From Mucilaginibacter sp. JRF (GTDB lineage: Bacteria; Bacteroidota; Bacteroidia; Sphingobacteriales; Sphingobacteriaceae), in NCBI RefSeq assembly GCF_015223065.1, contig NZ_JADFBY010000005.1, forward strand, positions 124,001 through 188,000: a DNA stretch of 64,000 bases. Reading direction: 5' to 3'. Positions 27,022-36,078 of this stretch are shown here, in pieces. The notes below the pieces were generated by a model. That model saw nothing but the letters and a program-made list of their open reading frames with translations, had not been told where the DNA came from and searched no databases. The position numbers and the translations under genes are program-made. The first letter of the stretch is position 1; each line of letters opens with the position of its first letter.

Positions 27022-27594
27022 ATGAGTGATAAATTCATATTCCGTTTTGTAGCTGCTGTGTCGGTGTTTGTTTTACTGGTGGTGATCATCCTCAACCGTA
27101 AAATAATACCTGCCCCTGCCGAGCTGCCCTCATTCACTTATTTTTTACCAAAACTGAATGCCATATTTAATGGCACCTGTTCGGTGTTATTGTTGATATC
27201 TCTTTATTACATTAAAAAGGGCAACATTAGCATGCACAAAAAGGTGAATATTGCTGCGTTCTGTTTATCATCATTATTCCTGGTATCGTACATCCTGTTT
27301 CATTACCTGGCGCCCGAAACCAATTTTGGTGATATTAATGGCGACCATATTGTAACCGATGCGGAGAAAGCGCAGGTTGGTGGCATACGCTACATATACT
27401 TTATAATTTTAATTACGCACATTATACTTGCGGCAGGCGTACTGCCGTTAATATTGTTGAGTTTTTACCGAGGCCTGCAAATGCAGGTTGAAAAACACCG
27501 CAAACTGGTTAGGTGGACATTCCCGATATGGCTGTATGTTACCATTACCGGCGTGGTAGTTTACCTGATGATATCGCCGTATTACCATTTTTAA
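27022..27594 (+). CDS. DUF420 membrane protein
   Basis: 190 residues with about five predicted helices. The pattern matches the DUF420 family often found beside oxidase assembly genes. It contains a conserved MHKKVNIAAFCLSSLFLVSY helix and HRKLVRWTFPIWLYVTITGV. I chose ATG 27022 because an in-frame TTG at 27010 overlaps the Sco stop codon. Its position in the cluster suggests a role in oxidase biogenesis; the mechanism is unknown. Confidence 0.85.
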   Translation: MSDKFIFRFVAAVSVFVLLVVIILNRKIIPAPAELPSFTYFLPKLNAIFNGTCSVLLLISLYYIKKGNISMHKKVNIAAFCLSSLFLVSYILFHYLAPETNFGDINGDHIVTDAEKAQVGGIRYIYFIILITHIILAAGVLPLILLSFYRGLQMQVEKHRKLVRWTFPIWLYVTITGVVVYLMISPYYHF

Positions 27595-27595
27595 T

Positions 27596-27603
27596 TAACT
27601 TTG
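27596..27603 (+). promoter_or_regulatory. -7 promoter element before the small CxxC protein
   Basis: TAACTTTG exactly matches TAnnTTTG and lies four bases before ATG 27608. Transcription from it would be leaderless or nearly so. Confidence 0.4.
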
Positions 27604-27607
27604 CTAT

Positions 27608-27886
27608 ATGAAGGCTTTTAAACTGTTTTTTGTGGCCATGGTTGCCGGTTTAATATTGCTTAGCAGCGATGTTGTAATGGCGCAATGCGCTATGTGTTCG
27701 GCCACCGTTGAGTCCGACGCGCAAAATGGCGGTAACGAAACAGCAGGCCTTAACAATGGTATACTTTACCTGCTGGCTATGCCTTACATAGCGGCTGCTA
27801 TTGGCGGTTATGTTTGGTACAAAAAGTATCGCCGTAAAGAAAACGTTGAGCTTAACATGCGAAACGAAAAGCTGCATCTTAACTAA
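27608..27886 (+). CDS. Small exported membrane protein with CxxC motif
   Basis: 92 residues: a signal peptide (ending VMAQ near residue 25), then CAMCSATVESD, a short Asn/Gly-rich linker and one membrane helix (about 52-69) followed by a basic tail. The two cysteines directly after the signal cleavage site would be periplasmic and could bind copper or act in thiol exchange. It follows Sco and DUF420 and is probably part of the oxidase assembly group. I do not recognise a named family. Confidence 0.75.
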   Translation: MKAFKLFFVAMVAGLILLSSDVVMAQCAMCSATVESDAQNGGNETAGLNNGILYLLAMPYIAAAIGGYVWYKKYRRKENVELNMRNEKLHLN

Positions 27887-27931
27887 AAAATCTGCCCTCT
27901 TGCAACAAGCGGTCAGCCCTTAATACTACCT

Positions 27932-28597
27932 ATGATAAAAAAGGAAACGCTTGATTTTTTAAAAGACCTCGCCCAAAACAATAACCGCGACTGGTTTATG
28001 GCCAATAAGGCCCGCCACGATCAGGCCCGCGAAAATGTAATTGAGTTTGCCGCCATCCTGATCAAGGAGCTGGCTAAGGCAGACCCGAACATTAATACAG
28101 ATGTTGATCCTAAAAAAGCTGTATTGCGTATATACCGCGATGTTCGCTTCAGTCCGGATAAAACACCTTACAAAAAGAATTTCGGTATAACTATTCCGCG
28201 CCAGCACCCTAACGGCAGCCGTGGTTCTGAATACTATGTGCAGATAGAGCCGGGCAATTCATTTATTGCCGGTGGCTACTGGATGCCCGAGGCCAATCAC
28301 CTAAAGGCCATAAGGCAGGAGATAGACTATAATGCCCACGAACTGAAAGAGATAGTTGACGCCCCGGAATTCATCAAACTGTTCGGCCATTTTCGTGATC
28401 AGGAGAAACTGAAAACCAACCCGCGCAATTATGCTGCCGATAACGAGAATATTGAACTGTTAAAGCTAAAAAGCTTTGTAGCCTGGCGTAAGCTTACCGA
28501 TAGCGAGGTGATCAAGAAGGATATTGTAGCCAACGTAGCATCGGTATGTAGCCACATCTACCCGCTTAACGTTTTCCTGAATAATGCAATCGTTTAA
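27932..28597 (+). CDS. DUF2461 domain protein
   Basis: 221 residues, cytoplasmic. Family hallmarks are visible: FLKDLAQNNNRDWFMANK at the start, RIYRDVRFSPDKTPYKKNFG, and the GGYWMPEANHLKAIRQEID block. The function of DUF2461 proteins is not established. It is co-directional with the OmpA-family gene 3 bases downstream and is probably co-transcribed with it. Confidence 0.88.
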   Translation: MIKKETLDFLKDLAQNNNRDWFMANKARHDQARENVIEFAAILIKELAKADPNINTDVDPKKAVLRIYRDVRFSPDKTPYKKNFGITIPRQHPNGSRGSEYYVQIEPGNSFIAGGYWMPEANHLKAIRQEIDYNAHELKEIVDAPEFIKLFGHFRDQEKLKTNPRNYAADNENIELLKLKSFVAWRKLTDSEVIKKDIVANVASVCSHIYPLNVFLNNAIV

Positions 28598-28600
28598 ACT

Positions 28601-29410
28601 ATGAAGATAAAGTACCTTTTCGCTTTTTTATTTGCAGCGCTGCTATTCCAGTCCTGCGTTATTTTATCCCCTAAAAAACACAAAGCCATGCTGGCGCAGA
28701 TCGACTCGCTAAGCCGTCGCTCTGAAACGCTTGAAGAAGAACTGTCGCGCCTGAAAGGTGATTCGACAAGACTTACCCGCGAGCTGGCCGAACTGAATGG
28801 CAATTACAAAACCCTTAACACTAACTATGCCGCAAGCTCAAGCAAGGTTAACCAGCTATCAAGCGACCTGCAAAAGCGTGAGGCCCGGTTAAAAGAGGTT
28901 GAGGAGATACTGCGCAAGCGCGATGAAGCTACCAATGCCCTCAAGAATAAACTGCAAAAAGCATTGCTTGGTTTCCAGGAGAGTGGTCTTTCTGTTGATA
29001 TACGTAACGGCAAGGTGTATGTATCATTAACTGATAAATTGCTGTTCCCTTCGGGTAGTATTGTGATAGATGATAAGGGTAAGCAAGCCCTTACACAACT
29101 GGCTGCCGTATTGAATAAAGAAGCCGACATCAATATATCCGTTGAAGGGCATACCGATAACAAGAAGATCAAAAACCTTGGCCAAATAAAAGATAACTGG
29201 GATTTGAGCGTACTGCGCGCTACCTCAGTAAGCCGCTTTTTAACAGAGGAGCAACATATTGATCCGGCACGTATAACGGCTACGGGTAAAGGTGAATTCC
29301 AGCCTATTGACCCGGGTACTTCGGCAGAAGCTCTTTCTAAAAACAGGCGTATTGAAATTGTACTTAGCCCTAAACTGGATGAACTGTACAACCTGATAAC
29401 AACAAAATAA
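28601..29410 (+). CDS. OmpA-family lipoprotein
   Basis: 269 residues. A lipoprotein signal (FQSC, cysteine about 19) is followed by a coiled-coil region about residues 28-125 (repeated SETLEEELSRL and KQLSSDLQKRE-type heptads) and a C-terminal OmpA peptidoglycan-binding domain. Motifs include VEGHTDNKK, LSVLRATSVSRFL, TATGKGEFQP and NRRIEIVLSP. It probably tethers the outer membrane to peptidoglycan. It follows DUF2461 by 3 bases and ends at a strong terminator. Confidence 0.9.
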   Translation: MKIKYLFAFLFAALLFQSCVILSPKKHKAMLAQIDSLSRRSETLEEELSRLKGDSTRLTRELAELNGNYKTLNTNYAASSSKVNQLSSDLQKREARLKEVEEILRKRDEATNALKNKLQKALLGFQESGLSVDIRNGKVYVSLTDKLLFPSGSIVIDDKGKQALTQLAAVLNKEADINISVEGHTDNKKIKNLGQIKDNWDLSVLRATSVSRFLTEEQHIDPARITATGKGEFQPIDPGTSAEALSKNRRIEIVLSPKLDELYNLITTK

Positions 29411-29432
29411 GTAATACACTCAATACAAACAG

Positions 29433-29466
29433 AAAGGGATCGTTACCAAATAACGATCCCTTTTTT
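29433..29466 (+). terminator. Bidirectional terminator
   Basis: GGGATCGTTA (29436-29445), loop CCAAA and TAACGATCCC (29451-29460), flanked by AAA and TTTTTT. It sits between the convergent OmpA-family and DUF4286 genes and could serve both. Confidence 0.85.
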
Positions 29467-29484
29467 ATGCTGTAAGTATTCTAC

Positions 29485-29796
29485 TTAAAAAATAGGAGGC
29501 ACAGTTTGCATCAATGAGCTGAAGGTTACCAGCTTGTTCTCAAAGCGTTGTTGCTGCTCGGCCTGAAAGCCGTCAAGGTGGTTAGTAAAATAGGCTTCTA
29601 CGTTCTCCAATTTATCGGCATGGTATTGCACGCAGTAGGTTACACCCTCGTTAGGCGAATCCATTACGTGTAAAATATTATGTTGCTTAAAGTGGCCGGT
29701 AGCCATAATAGCGGGCAACTGGGTTTGCTGCATCCAGGTAAGCCACTCGGTATGGCTGGCTTCTTCCACAATAACGGTTTCGTTGTAAATGATCAT
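29485..29796 (-). CDS. DUF4286 family protein
   Basis: 103 residues with no signal. Matches the DUF4286 family: MIIYNETVIVEEASHTEWLTW at the start and YCVQYHADKLENVEAYFTNH in the middle. The function is unknown; the ferredoxin-like dabb fold is a reasonable guess. On the complementary strand an exact -7 box (TATTTTTG, 29801-29808) lies just before the ATG, which hints at a very short leader. It lies downstream of the TPR gene, co-directional with it. Confidence 0.82.
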   Translation of the reverse strand: MIIYNETVIVEEASHTEWLTWMQQTQLPAIMATGHFKQHNILHVMDSPNEGVTYCVQYHADKLENVEAYFTNHLDGFQAEQQQRFENKLVTFSSLMQTVPPIF

Positions 29797-29817
29797 GCTG
29801 CAAAAATATAAAAAATA

Positions 29818-31626
29818 TCAGGTGCCCTGCCCATCGCCACGCAACACCCTGAAACGTTTGCGCGCCTCGTTAAGCCACAAACTACCCGGATAGTCGGTCA
29901 CTATTTTCTGGTAGTAGGTTTTGGCCAGCTCCTTATTGTTCAAATTATTCTCGTACAAATCGCCCAGCATAAACACCGCGTCATCAGCCCAAAGGCTGGT
30001 TGAGTGCGTGTCGGCAATGGTTTTCAGGTTAGTGCTTGCCGCCGCGTAATCTTTTTTATTGATCATGATGCGGGCTTTGGCCATCAGTATATCATCGCCT
30101 AACGAATTACCCGGATACTTAACATCAATGCTATCCAGCGTTCGCATGGCTTTTTCGGGCTGATCGGCAAAAATCTGCATATCGGCACGGGCATACATTT
30201 TAAGCGCTGCGCCGGTACTGTCGTTAGTTAAATAATCGGTTATCAGTAATTGCAGATTAAGTGCATCATTAGCTATCAGCTTTGATGTGGCGGCTTTTAA
30301 CACACCCAGCTGCCCCCTGGCATATTCCAGATCGCCGGTATAATAGGCCAGCTTGGCATTGCGCAGCTTGGCATCCTGCTCGGTTTCACTGTCGGGCTTA
30401 TCCTTTTCAACCTGGCTGTATAGCAATGTGGCTTCCCAGGGCTTGCCGTTAAGCAGGTACACATCACCCAGATCAAGCTTGCAGGTAGCCAGTGTTTGCG
30501 CGTTCAGGCCCGGCAGGGCAATGGCTTGCTGTAGCAGTTGCTGAGCATCATTCAACTTATGCAGTTTAAAGGCTTGCAGGTTAGCCAGTCGTTTCATGGC
30601 AAATACGGTAGATGGTGTTCGCCCGAATTGCGTGAGCAGATCCTTGTAATCCTGCTCCAAACTTGCCAGATCAGCCGCGGTATACGCGCCCGATGTTATC
30701 TTTTGACTTTTGGCATCGGTTAACTCAATTTTGGCGGGGATGAACCAGCGCTCCGTTTGCCCTTTGGCTACCACGTATTCATACCCGCGGATAGCCTCAT
30801 CATAAGCCTTGTTCTCAACCAGTATGCGACATAGTTCAACGATGCTTTCGCCATCGGTATTGCTGCGGCGGTTTAGGGCGATAGCCTGATTAACAGCCTG
30901 ATCATACTCCTTTTGCTGCAAAAATAACCACGTAAGCAGATCGGTATACGCAACCTGAGATGGGTCTTTTTGTATACGTTTAAACAGCGCCGCCTTTAAT
31001 ACATCGTAATCTGCATCCTCAAACAGTGCCTGCATGGTATTCTTGGCCTGGCTGGCATACCCCGGATTTTGAGGAAGAAAATTCATATACTCCTCAATCA
31101 ACGATGCCTTATCACGATTGTATCGGTACAGCGTGATCAGCTCATGGCTAAAGGATGAGTTGTTATTCAGCAGCTTGCGCCCCTGCTTAAAGGCTTTAAT
31201 GGCGTACTCCATATTACCGCTTTGATACAGCTGCATCCCGATCATGGATACCGCCCCCGGCTCGGCAGGCATCTTGCTGATCATGTCGTTGTAAATGCCA
31301 TTAGCCTTATCAGTGTCGCCCTTTTGGGTATAGATGTTGGCCAGCTTTAGCGTGTACTCACTCTCATCAGGAAACTTTTTGATCATCTTTTTAGTGATGC
31401 TCTCCGCCTCGTCAAATTTTTTGAGGGCGATAAGGTTGTTCACATAAAAAGGGTAGTAGGCTTCGTTCTCTTGTTTGTACAGTTTCTGGTATATCTCGTA
31501 GGCCTTTTGTAATTCGCCGTTGGTGCTGTATTGCTGGGCCAGTTTAAGCTCATTATTTTGCGCATGGAGCAGACTGCTGCAAAGCATCATCAGGGCAATA
31601 AATATAAGGGTGCGCAGCTTATCCAT
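29818..31626 (-). CDS. Exported tetratricopeptide repeat protein
   Basis: 602 residues with a signal peptide (ending LLHAQ near residue 23) and TPR-like helical repeats over almost the whole length, such as AQQYSTNGELQKAYEIYQKL and ANIYTQKGDTDKANGIYNDM. The last repeats (MLGDLYENNLNNKELAKTYY, IVTDYPGSLWLNEARKRFR) resemble the YfiO/BamD type. A scaffold role in the periplasm is inferred. Partners are unknown. Confidence 0.88.
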   Translation of the reverse strand: MDKLRTLIFIALMMLCSSLLHAQNNELKLAQQYSTNGELQKAYEIYQKLYKQENEAYYPFYVNNLIALKKFDEAESITKKMIKKFPDESEYTLKLANIYTQKGDTDKANGIYNDMISKMPAEPGAVSMIGMQLYQSGNMEYAIKAFKQGRKLLNNNSSFSHELITLYRYNRDKASLIEEYMNFLPQNPGYASQAKNTMQALFEDADYDVLKAALFKRIQKDPSQVAYTDLLTWLFLQQKEYDQAVNQAIALNRRSNTDGESIVELCRILVENKAYDEAIRGYEYVVAKGQTERWFIPAKIELTDAKSQKITSGAYTAADLASLEQDYKDLLTQFGRTPSTVFAMKRLANLQAFKLHKLNDAQQLLQQAIALPGLNAQTLATCKLDLGDVYLLNGKPWEATLLYSQVEKDKPDSETEQDAKLRNAKLAYYTGDLEYARGQLGVLKAATSKLIANDALNLQLLITDYLTNDSTGAALKMYARADMQIFADQPEKAMRTLDSIDVKYPGNSLGDDILMAKARIMINKKDYAAASTNLKTIADTHSTSLWADDAVFMLGDLYENNLNNKELAKTYYQKIVTDYPGSLWLNEARKRFRVLRGDGQGT

Positions 31627-31759
31627 CCTTTCAAAAATACCGTTTTCAAGTATTAAACGCAGCGTTGCGTAAATTTATGTTTACGCGGGTAAAATTGTGG
31701 TGACACTTTGGCCATATAATTTTAAAATGCATTAATTTAACATTTTATAACGTGGCTTG

Positions 31760-33658
31760 ATGAGTGTAATGATGCGTTTTTGGCGCCTGATGTTTTGTGT
31801 ACTGATACTTGCCGGAGTGGTTTCATGTCGTGAAAAAACACCGGAGAAGATCCCTATTCTTGATTTTTTTAAGACGCCCGATCGCTCATTCTTCCGCATA
31901 TCGCCTGATGGTAAGTATATATCGTACCTAAAATCGCACAACGGCAAGCAAAACCTGTTTGTACAATCGTTGGTTGATGGCAAGGGCCGTATGGTTACCG
32001 AGTTTAGCGACAACCCCGTTACCGATTACTTTTGGACATACAACAACCAGATAATTTATAGTCGTGATATGGTGGTTACCGATAGCCTTACCATGTTCGC
32101 GCTGGATGTAAATACCTTTAAAACTCGCCAGGTATTCACGGGCTACAAGGTAAAGTTCAGGCTGTTGAGCCGCAGCCGTGTTGATCCGGATATACTTACG
32201 GTAAGCTTAAACAAACGCGACGAAGGCATTTTTGATGTATATCACCTCAACATACGCACCGGTGCCTTAGAGTTGTACATTACCAATCCCGGCGATATTA
32301 CCGACTGGATAACTGATACCGATGGCCGTATCCTGCTGGCACGTGCATCCGATGGGGTGAACACCACCATATTATACCGCCCGGATGAAAAAACTCCCTT
32401 TAAACCCGTAGTGGTAAGTAATTTCAGGGATGCGATAAAGCCTATCGCTTTTACAGGTAACAGCAAGGTGTTCTACGCCTTGTCGAACTTGTTTCAGGAT
32501 AAGATGGCACTGGTAAAGATTAATGCCGAAACAGGTAAGCAGATTGAGGTGGTTTATAAGGATGACCGCGCGGATATTATGTATGTGGAATATTTTAAGG
32601 ATAAGCACCGCATGGATTTTGCCGCCTGGGAGGAATCGAAACCACAAAAGCACTTTTTTAGCGACAGCGTAAAGGCCCTCTACGATAAGATAAGTGTTAA
32701 CTTTAAAGGCAACGAAACCCGTATTGTTGACCGTGATAGTGCCGAAAAGAAGTTCATCGTTTACACATACTCCGACCGCGACCCGGGATCATATTACCTG
32801 TACGATAATGCTACCGCCAAGCTTACCCGCCTCGGCGAAATGAATTCGAGCATAGAGCCTGCCCAAATGTCGGATATGAAGCCGATAAGCTATACCGCCA
32901 GCGATGGTTTGCTGATAAACGGTTACCTAACCCTGCCGCAAGGTAGCGATGGTAAAAACCTGCCGGTTGTGGTAATGCCGCATGGCGGCCCCTGGGCACG
33001 TAGTACCTGGGGCTATAACTCCGAGGTGCAGTTTTTGGCCAACCGTGGTTACGCGGTGCTGCAAATGAATTTCCGTGGTTCGGCGGGCTATGGTAAGGCT
33101 TTTCGTAATGCGGGCTTTAAGCAGGTAGGCGGCAAAATACAGCAGGATATTACCGACGGGGTGAATTGGCTTATCGAGCAAAAAATAGCCAACCCTAAAC
33201 GTATCGCCATATATGGCGGCGGTTTCGGTGGGTTCTCGGCCTTGTACGGGGTATCATTTAATCCGGATATGTACCGCTGCGCCATTGTACAAAACGGGTT
33301 GATCAACTTTTTTACCTTTATAAAGGATGCCCCGCCGTTTTTTAAACCATACCTTAAAATGACCTACGAAATGGTAGGCAATCCCGAAACGGATGCCGAG
33401 CATTTACGTGCCATATCGCCGGTTTTTCATACCGATAAAATTAAAGTACCTTTAATGATATTACAGGGCGGTAAGGATATACGATCAAACATTACCGAGC
33501 TGAACCAGTTTGTACTTGAATTACGCAAAAAGAAGGTGCCGGTGAACTATATACTCAAAAACGACGAACGCTCATTCTTCCGTAACGAGGATAACCGTAT
33601 TTTGATGTATACCGAAATGGAGAAATTCCTCGAGGCCAATCTGTCGGCTAAAAATTAA
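31760..33658 (+). CDS. S9 prolyl-oligopeptidase-like lipoprotein lacking catalytic Ser and His
   Basis: 632 residues. A lipoprotein signal (VVSC), a beta-propeller about residues 40-370 and a C-terminal alpha/beta-hydrolase domain of family S9. The nucleophile elbow expected as GGSxGG reads GGGFGG; the codon at 33221-33223 is GGT (Gly 488). The catalytic-His position (normally DEGHGF) reads DERSFF with Ser at 33572-33574. The Asp-type motif GGKDIR remains. The frame is intact, so this is a pseudo-enzyme rather than a decayed gene. I start at ATG 31760; the TTG at 31757 is in frame. It is the first gene of an operon with a histidine kinase and response regulator (8- and 3-base gaps). Confidence 0.88.
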   Translation: MSVMMRFWRLMFCVLILAGVVSCREKTPEKIPILDFFKTPDRSFFRISPDGKYISYLKSHNGKQNLFVQSLVDGKGRMVTEFSDNPVTDYFWTYNNQIIYSRDMVVTDSLTMFALDVNTFKTRQVFTGYKVKFRLLSRSRVDPDILTVSLNKRDEGIFDVYHLNIRTGALELYITNPGDITDWITDTDGRILLARASDGVNTTILYRPDEKTPFKPVVVSNFRDAIKPIAFTGNSKVFYALSNLFQDKMALVKINAETGKQIEVVYKDDRADIMYVEYFKDKHRMDFAAWEESKPQKHFFSDSVKALYDKISVNFKGNETRIVDRDSAEKKFIVYTYSDRDPGSYYLYDNATAKLTRLGEMNSSIEPAQMSDMKPISYTASDGLLINGYLTLPQGSDGKNLPVVVMPHGGPWARSTWGYNSEVQFLANRGYAVLQMNFRGSAGYGKAFRNAGFKQVGGKIQQDITDGVNWLIEQKIANPKRIAIYGGGFGGFSALYGVSFNPDMYRCAIVQNGLINFFTFIKDAPPFFKPYLKMTYEMVGNPETDAEHLRAISPVFHTDKIKVPLMILQGGKDIRSNITELNQFVLELRKKKVPVNYILKNDERSFFRNEDNRILMYTEMEKFLEANLSAKN

Positions 33659-33666
33659 GCCATACC

Positions 33667-35304
33667 ATGGTTAAGGCGCAACGCAATCTGTACCGTAAAA
33701 ACTTTTCGTTGATCATCATCTTTATGGTGCTGATAACCATTTTGCTGGTCATTGCCTTTATTACCGCCTACAGCCTCACGGGCAAGTATGTCGAAAATGA
33801 GTTTTCCTCAAAAAAGATAGATGTGCTGGAGCAAACTATATCGCCGTATAACGATTTCTTTCAGAATAAGATTCCCGAGGTATCCAACTATCAGGGTTTT
33901 TTAGATTCATCGTCGGCTGCTACTTATGCTTCGTCGGTATTTACCAATTTCGCCTTTGTGCGTCGGGTGGTTTTTTACGATATACGCATTGGCAAACGCC
34001 CCGGTAAGCGTAACAGGCTGGGTATATTCGTGCAATCGGTATATGAATTTACGCCCAATTGGCCCAAGGTTAACAGTGTTGAGCGCTACAGCCCATCAAA
34101 CGAGGCCGATTTCAGGGCCATGGCAGGCCGCCTGAACGATTTTATTAACCATGCCGATACATTGACCGTGCCATCGCAAAACGAGGTATTCCGCACGTTT
34201 TATGACGTTAAGCCCGATAAGATATCATACCTCAATGTACCGCGCCGACAGGACATCAAGATGTATAAGGAGATGCAGAAAAGCAATCAGCAATCCTTTT
34301 TTAAACAAAACATGATGACCTTTTTGCTCGACCCCCGGTACATACGGGTAAAGAACCCGCACCGGGAGCTTTATCAAAAAATATCAGTGGAGCCGGTTGT
34401 GTATGATCCGTTATATATCGAGCAAACTAAAATAGTAACAGAGGTTGCCCTGCCGGGGGCTTTTTCAAATTATAAGCTCTACTTCGTGTCGGATAGGTCG
34501 CACCTTACCAACGAGATCAACCGGCGCTTTATGCCTATTGGTGGCATCGCCTTGCTGATCTATTTCTTTTTACTGTTGACGGCATGGCTTATCTACCGTA
34601 ACCTGAACGTGAATTTGAAGTTGTTTAAGCTTCAATACGATTTCATTAACAACTTTACGCACGAATTTAAAACCCCGGTAAGTGTGATCAAGATAGCGGG
34701 ATCAAACCTGCGTGGCGAGAACCCCCTGAGCGAACGCCAGTTAAAACATTACGGCCGCATATTGGATGAGGAAGCCGACAAGCTGAACGAGCTGATGAAC
34801 AGGCTGCTATCATTCACGCAATTGGAGAACCGCTCGATAGCGACAAAGAAGGAAGGTATCGATATTGAGAGCTTTATTAAGCGGTATATCGAAACGTTCA
34901 GTATCAAATACCCTGATTTTCAGATCAGCCTGAATATTGAGGATGATGCCAACTTTTTTAATGCCGACCCGGTAATGCTGGGCAGTGTTTTTCAGAATTT
35001 GATGGAGAATGCGTACAAATACTCGCACCCTCAAAAAAAGGTTTTGGACATTAAAATATGGCGCGAAAAAAAGAATGTACACTTTTCATTCGCCGATCAG
35101 GGTATAGGCGTGCCCAAAACAGAATTAAGTAATATATTTAAGAAATTTTACCGCCTCGAAAACCAATATAACCAAAACGGCAGCGTTGGCCTGGGCTTGG
35201 CTTTTTGTAAGGAACTGGTTAATTTTATGGATGGCGACATCCTGATTAAAAGCAAAGTAAACCAGGGGTCGGAATTTATTGTTATACTCCCATATCAAAC
35301 ATAA
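33667..35304 (+). CDS. Two-component sensor histidine kinase
   Basis: 545 residues. Membrane helix about 14-36, a large periplasmic sensing region to about 290, a second helix (290-310), then the transmitter. The H-box is INNFTHEFKTPVSVI with phosphorylated H332. The ATPase has NLMENAYKYSHP (N box), FADQGIGVP (G1) and GSVGLGLAF (G2). It has no HAMP domain. The preceding S9-like lipoprotein ends 8 bases upstream and the response regulator starts 4 bases after its stop, so the three are co-expressed. The periplasmic domain is of unknown type; the signal is unknown. Confidence 0.93.
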   Translation: MVKAQRNLYRKNFSLIIIFMVLITILLVIAFITAYSLTGKYVENEFSSKKIDVLEQTISPYNDFFQNKIPEVSNYQGFLDSSSAATYASSVFTNFAFVRRVVFYDIRIGKRPGKRNRLGIFVQSVYEFTPNWPKVNSVERYSPSNEADFRAMAGRLNDFINHADTLTVPSQNEVFRTFYDVKPDKISYLNVPRRQDIKMYKEMQKSNQQSFFKQNMMTFLLDPRYIRVKNPHRELYQKISVEPVVYDPLYIEQTKIVTEVALPGAFSNYKLYFVSDRSHLTNEINRRFMPIGGIALLIYFFLLLTAWLIYRNLNVNLKLFKLQYDFINNFTHEFKTPVSVIKIAGSNLRGENPLSERQLKHYGRILDEEADKLNELMNRLLSFTQLENRSIATKKEGIDIESFIKRYIETFSIKYPDFQISLNIEDDANFFNADPVMLGSVFQNLMENAYKYSHPQKKVLDIKIWREKKNVHFSFADQGIGVPKTELSNIFKKFYRLENQYNQNGSVGLGLAFCKELVNFMDGDILIKSKVNQGSEFIVILPYQT

Positions 35305-35307
35305 TAC

Positions 35308-35997
35308 ATGAGTAAGGAAATTAAAATAGCGTTGGTTGAGGATGACGAGAACCTGCGTTTTCTGGTGGCCGAGCGCCTCGAATCAGAAGGATATAAAGTG
35401 TTGGAGGCCTCAAACGGTGAGGATGCCGAACAGGTAATAATTGATGAGCAGCCCGATATTGTGTTGTTAGACTGGATGCTGCCCGGCAAACAAGGATCGG
35501 ACGTGTGCAGCAGCATACGCGAAAAGGGCTTTGATAAGCTGGTGATCATGATGACGGCCAAGGCACAGGATGTGGACAAGATAGAGGCCTATAACTTCGG
35601 CGTGTCCGACTATATTACCAAACCCTTCAACATGGATGTGCTGATAGCGATGATCGATAACAAGATCAAGTTCTCGCTAAACAGCGACAAGGCCGAATCA
35701 TACCGCTTTGCCGGTATGGAGCATCACCCGAATACTCACCTACTGATAAAGGATGGCCGCAAGGTTGAGCTTACCATTTTAGAGAACCGTATATTACTTT
35801 ACTTCCTGAAAAACAAGAACAAGGTAATAAACCGCGAAGAACTGATGATGGAGGTTTGGGGCTACAATGCCGATGTTAACACCCGCACGCTGGATATGCA
35901 CATTGTGCGCCTGCGTAAAAAGATAGAGGATAACCCCGATTCGCCGCAGTTTTTACAAACGGTAAGGGGGATAGGCTATAAATTCTCGCACGAATAA
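35308..35997 (+). CDS. OmpR-family response regulator
   Basis: 229 residues. Receiver domain with acidic pocket E11/D12/D13, phospho-acceptor D55 (VLLDWMLPG), a conserved Lys in the MMTAK motif, and a C-terminal winged-helix DNA-binding domain (about 130-229) with LTILENRILLYFLKNKN and TVRGIGYKF. It partners the kinase upstream. Target genes cannot be deduced; an exported pseudo-enzyme in the same operon suggests that envelope stress or peptide sensing is worth testing. Confidence 0.94.
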   Translation: MSKEIKIALVEDDENLRFLVAERLESEGYKVLEASNGEDAEQVIIDEQPDIVLLDWMLPGKQGSDVCSSIREKGFDKLVIMMTAKAQDVDKIEAYNFGVSDYITKPFNMDVLIAMIDNKIKFSLNSDKAESYRFAGMEHHPNTHLLIKDGRKVELTILENRILLYFLKNKNKVINREELMMEVWGYNADVNTRTLDMHIVRLRKKIEDNPDSPQFLQTVRGIGYKFSHE

Positions 35998-36011
35998 AAA
36001 GCATAAAAAAG

Positions 36012-36041
36012 AAGGCCCGGCAATGAATATCGCCGGGCCTT
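36012..36041 (+). terminator. Terminator between the response regulator and gldN
   Basis: AAGGCCCGGC (36012-36021) and GCCGGGCCTT (36032-36041) form a perfect 10-bp stem with a 10-base loop. It lies between two convergent genes. T-runs are short on both sides, so it may serve both strands. Confidence 0.75.
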
Positions 36042-36078
36042 AAACTTAACATATATAGCTGGATGGTTAGTAGCTCTT

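Noticed and set aside
28825..29391. A 188-residue minus-strand frame antisense to the OmpA-family gene
   Set aside because: Opposite to a well supported gene, with a composition (Ser/Leu/Arg-rich) typical of an antisense shadow.
31760..33658. S9 homologue as a decayed pseudogene
   Set aside because: The frame is uninterrupted for 632 codons, with signal peptide and neighbours intact, so a maintained pseudo-enzyme is more likely.
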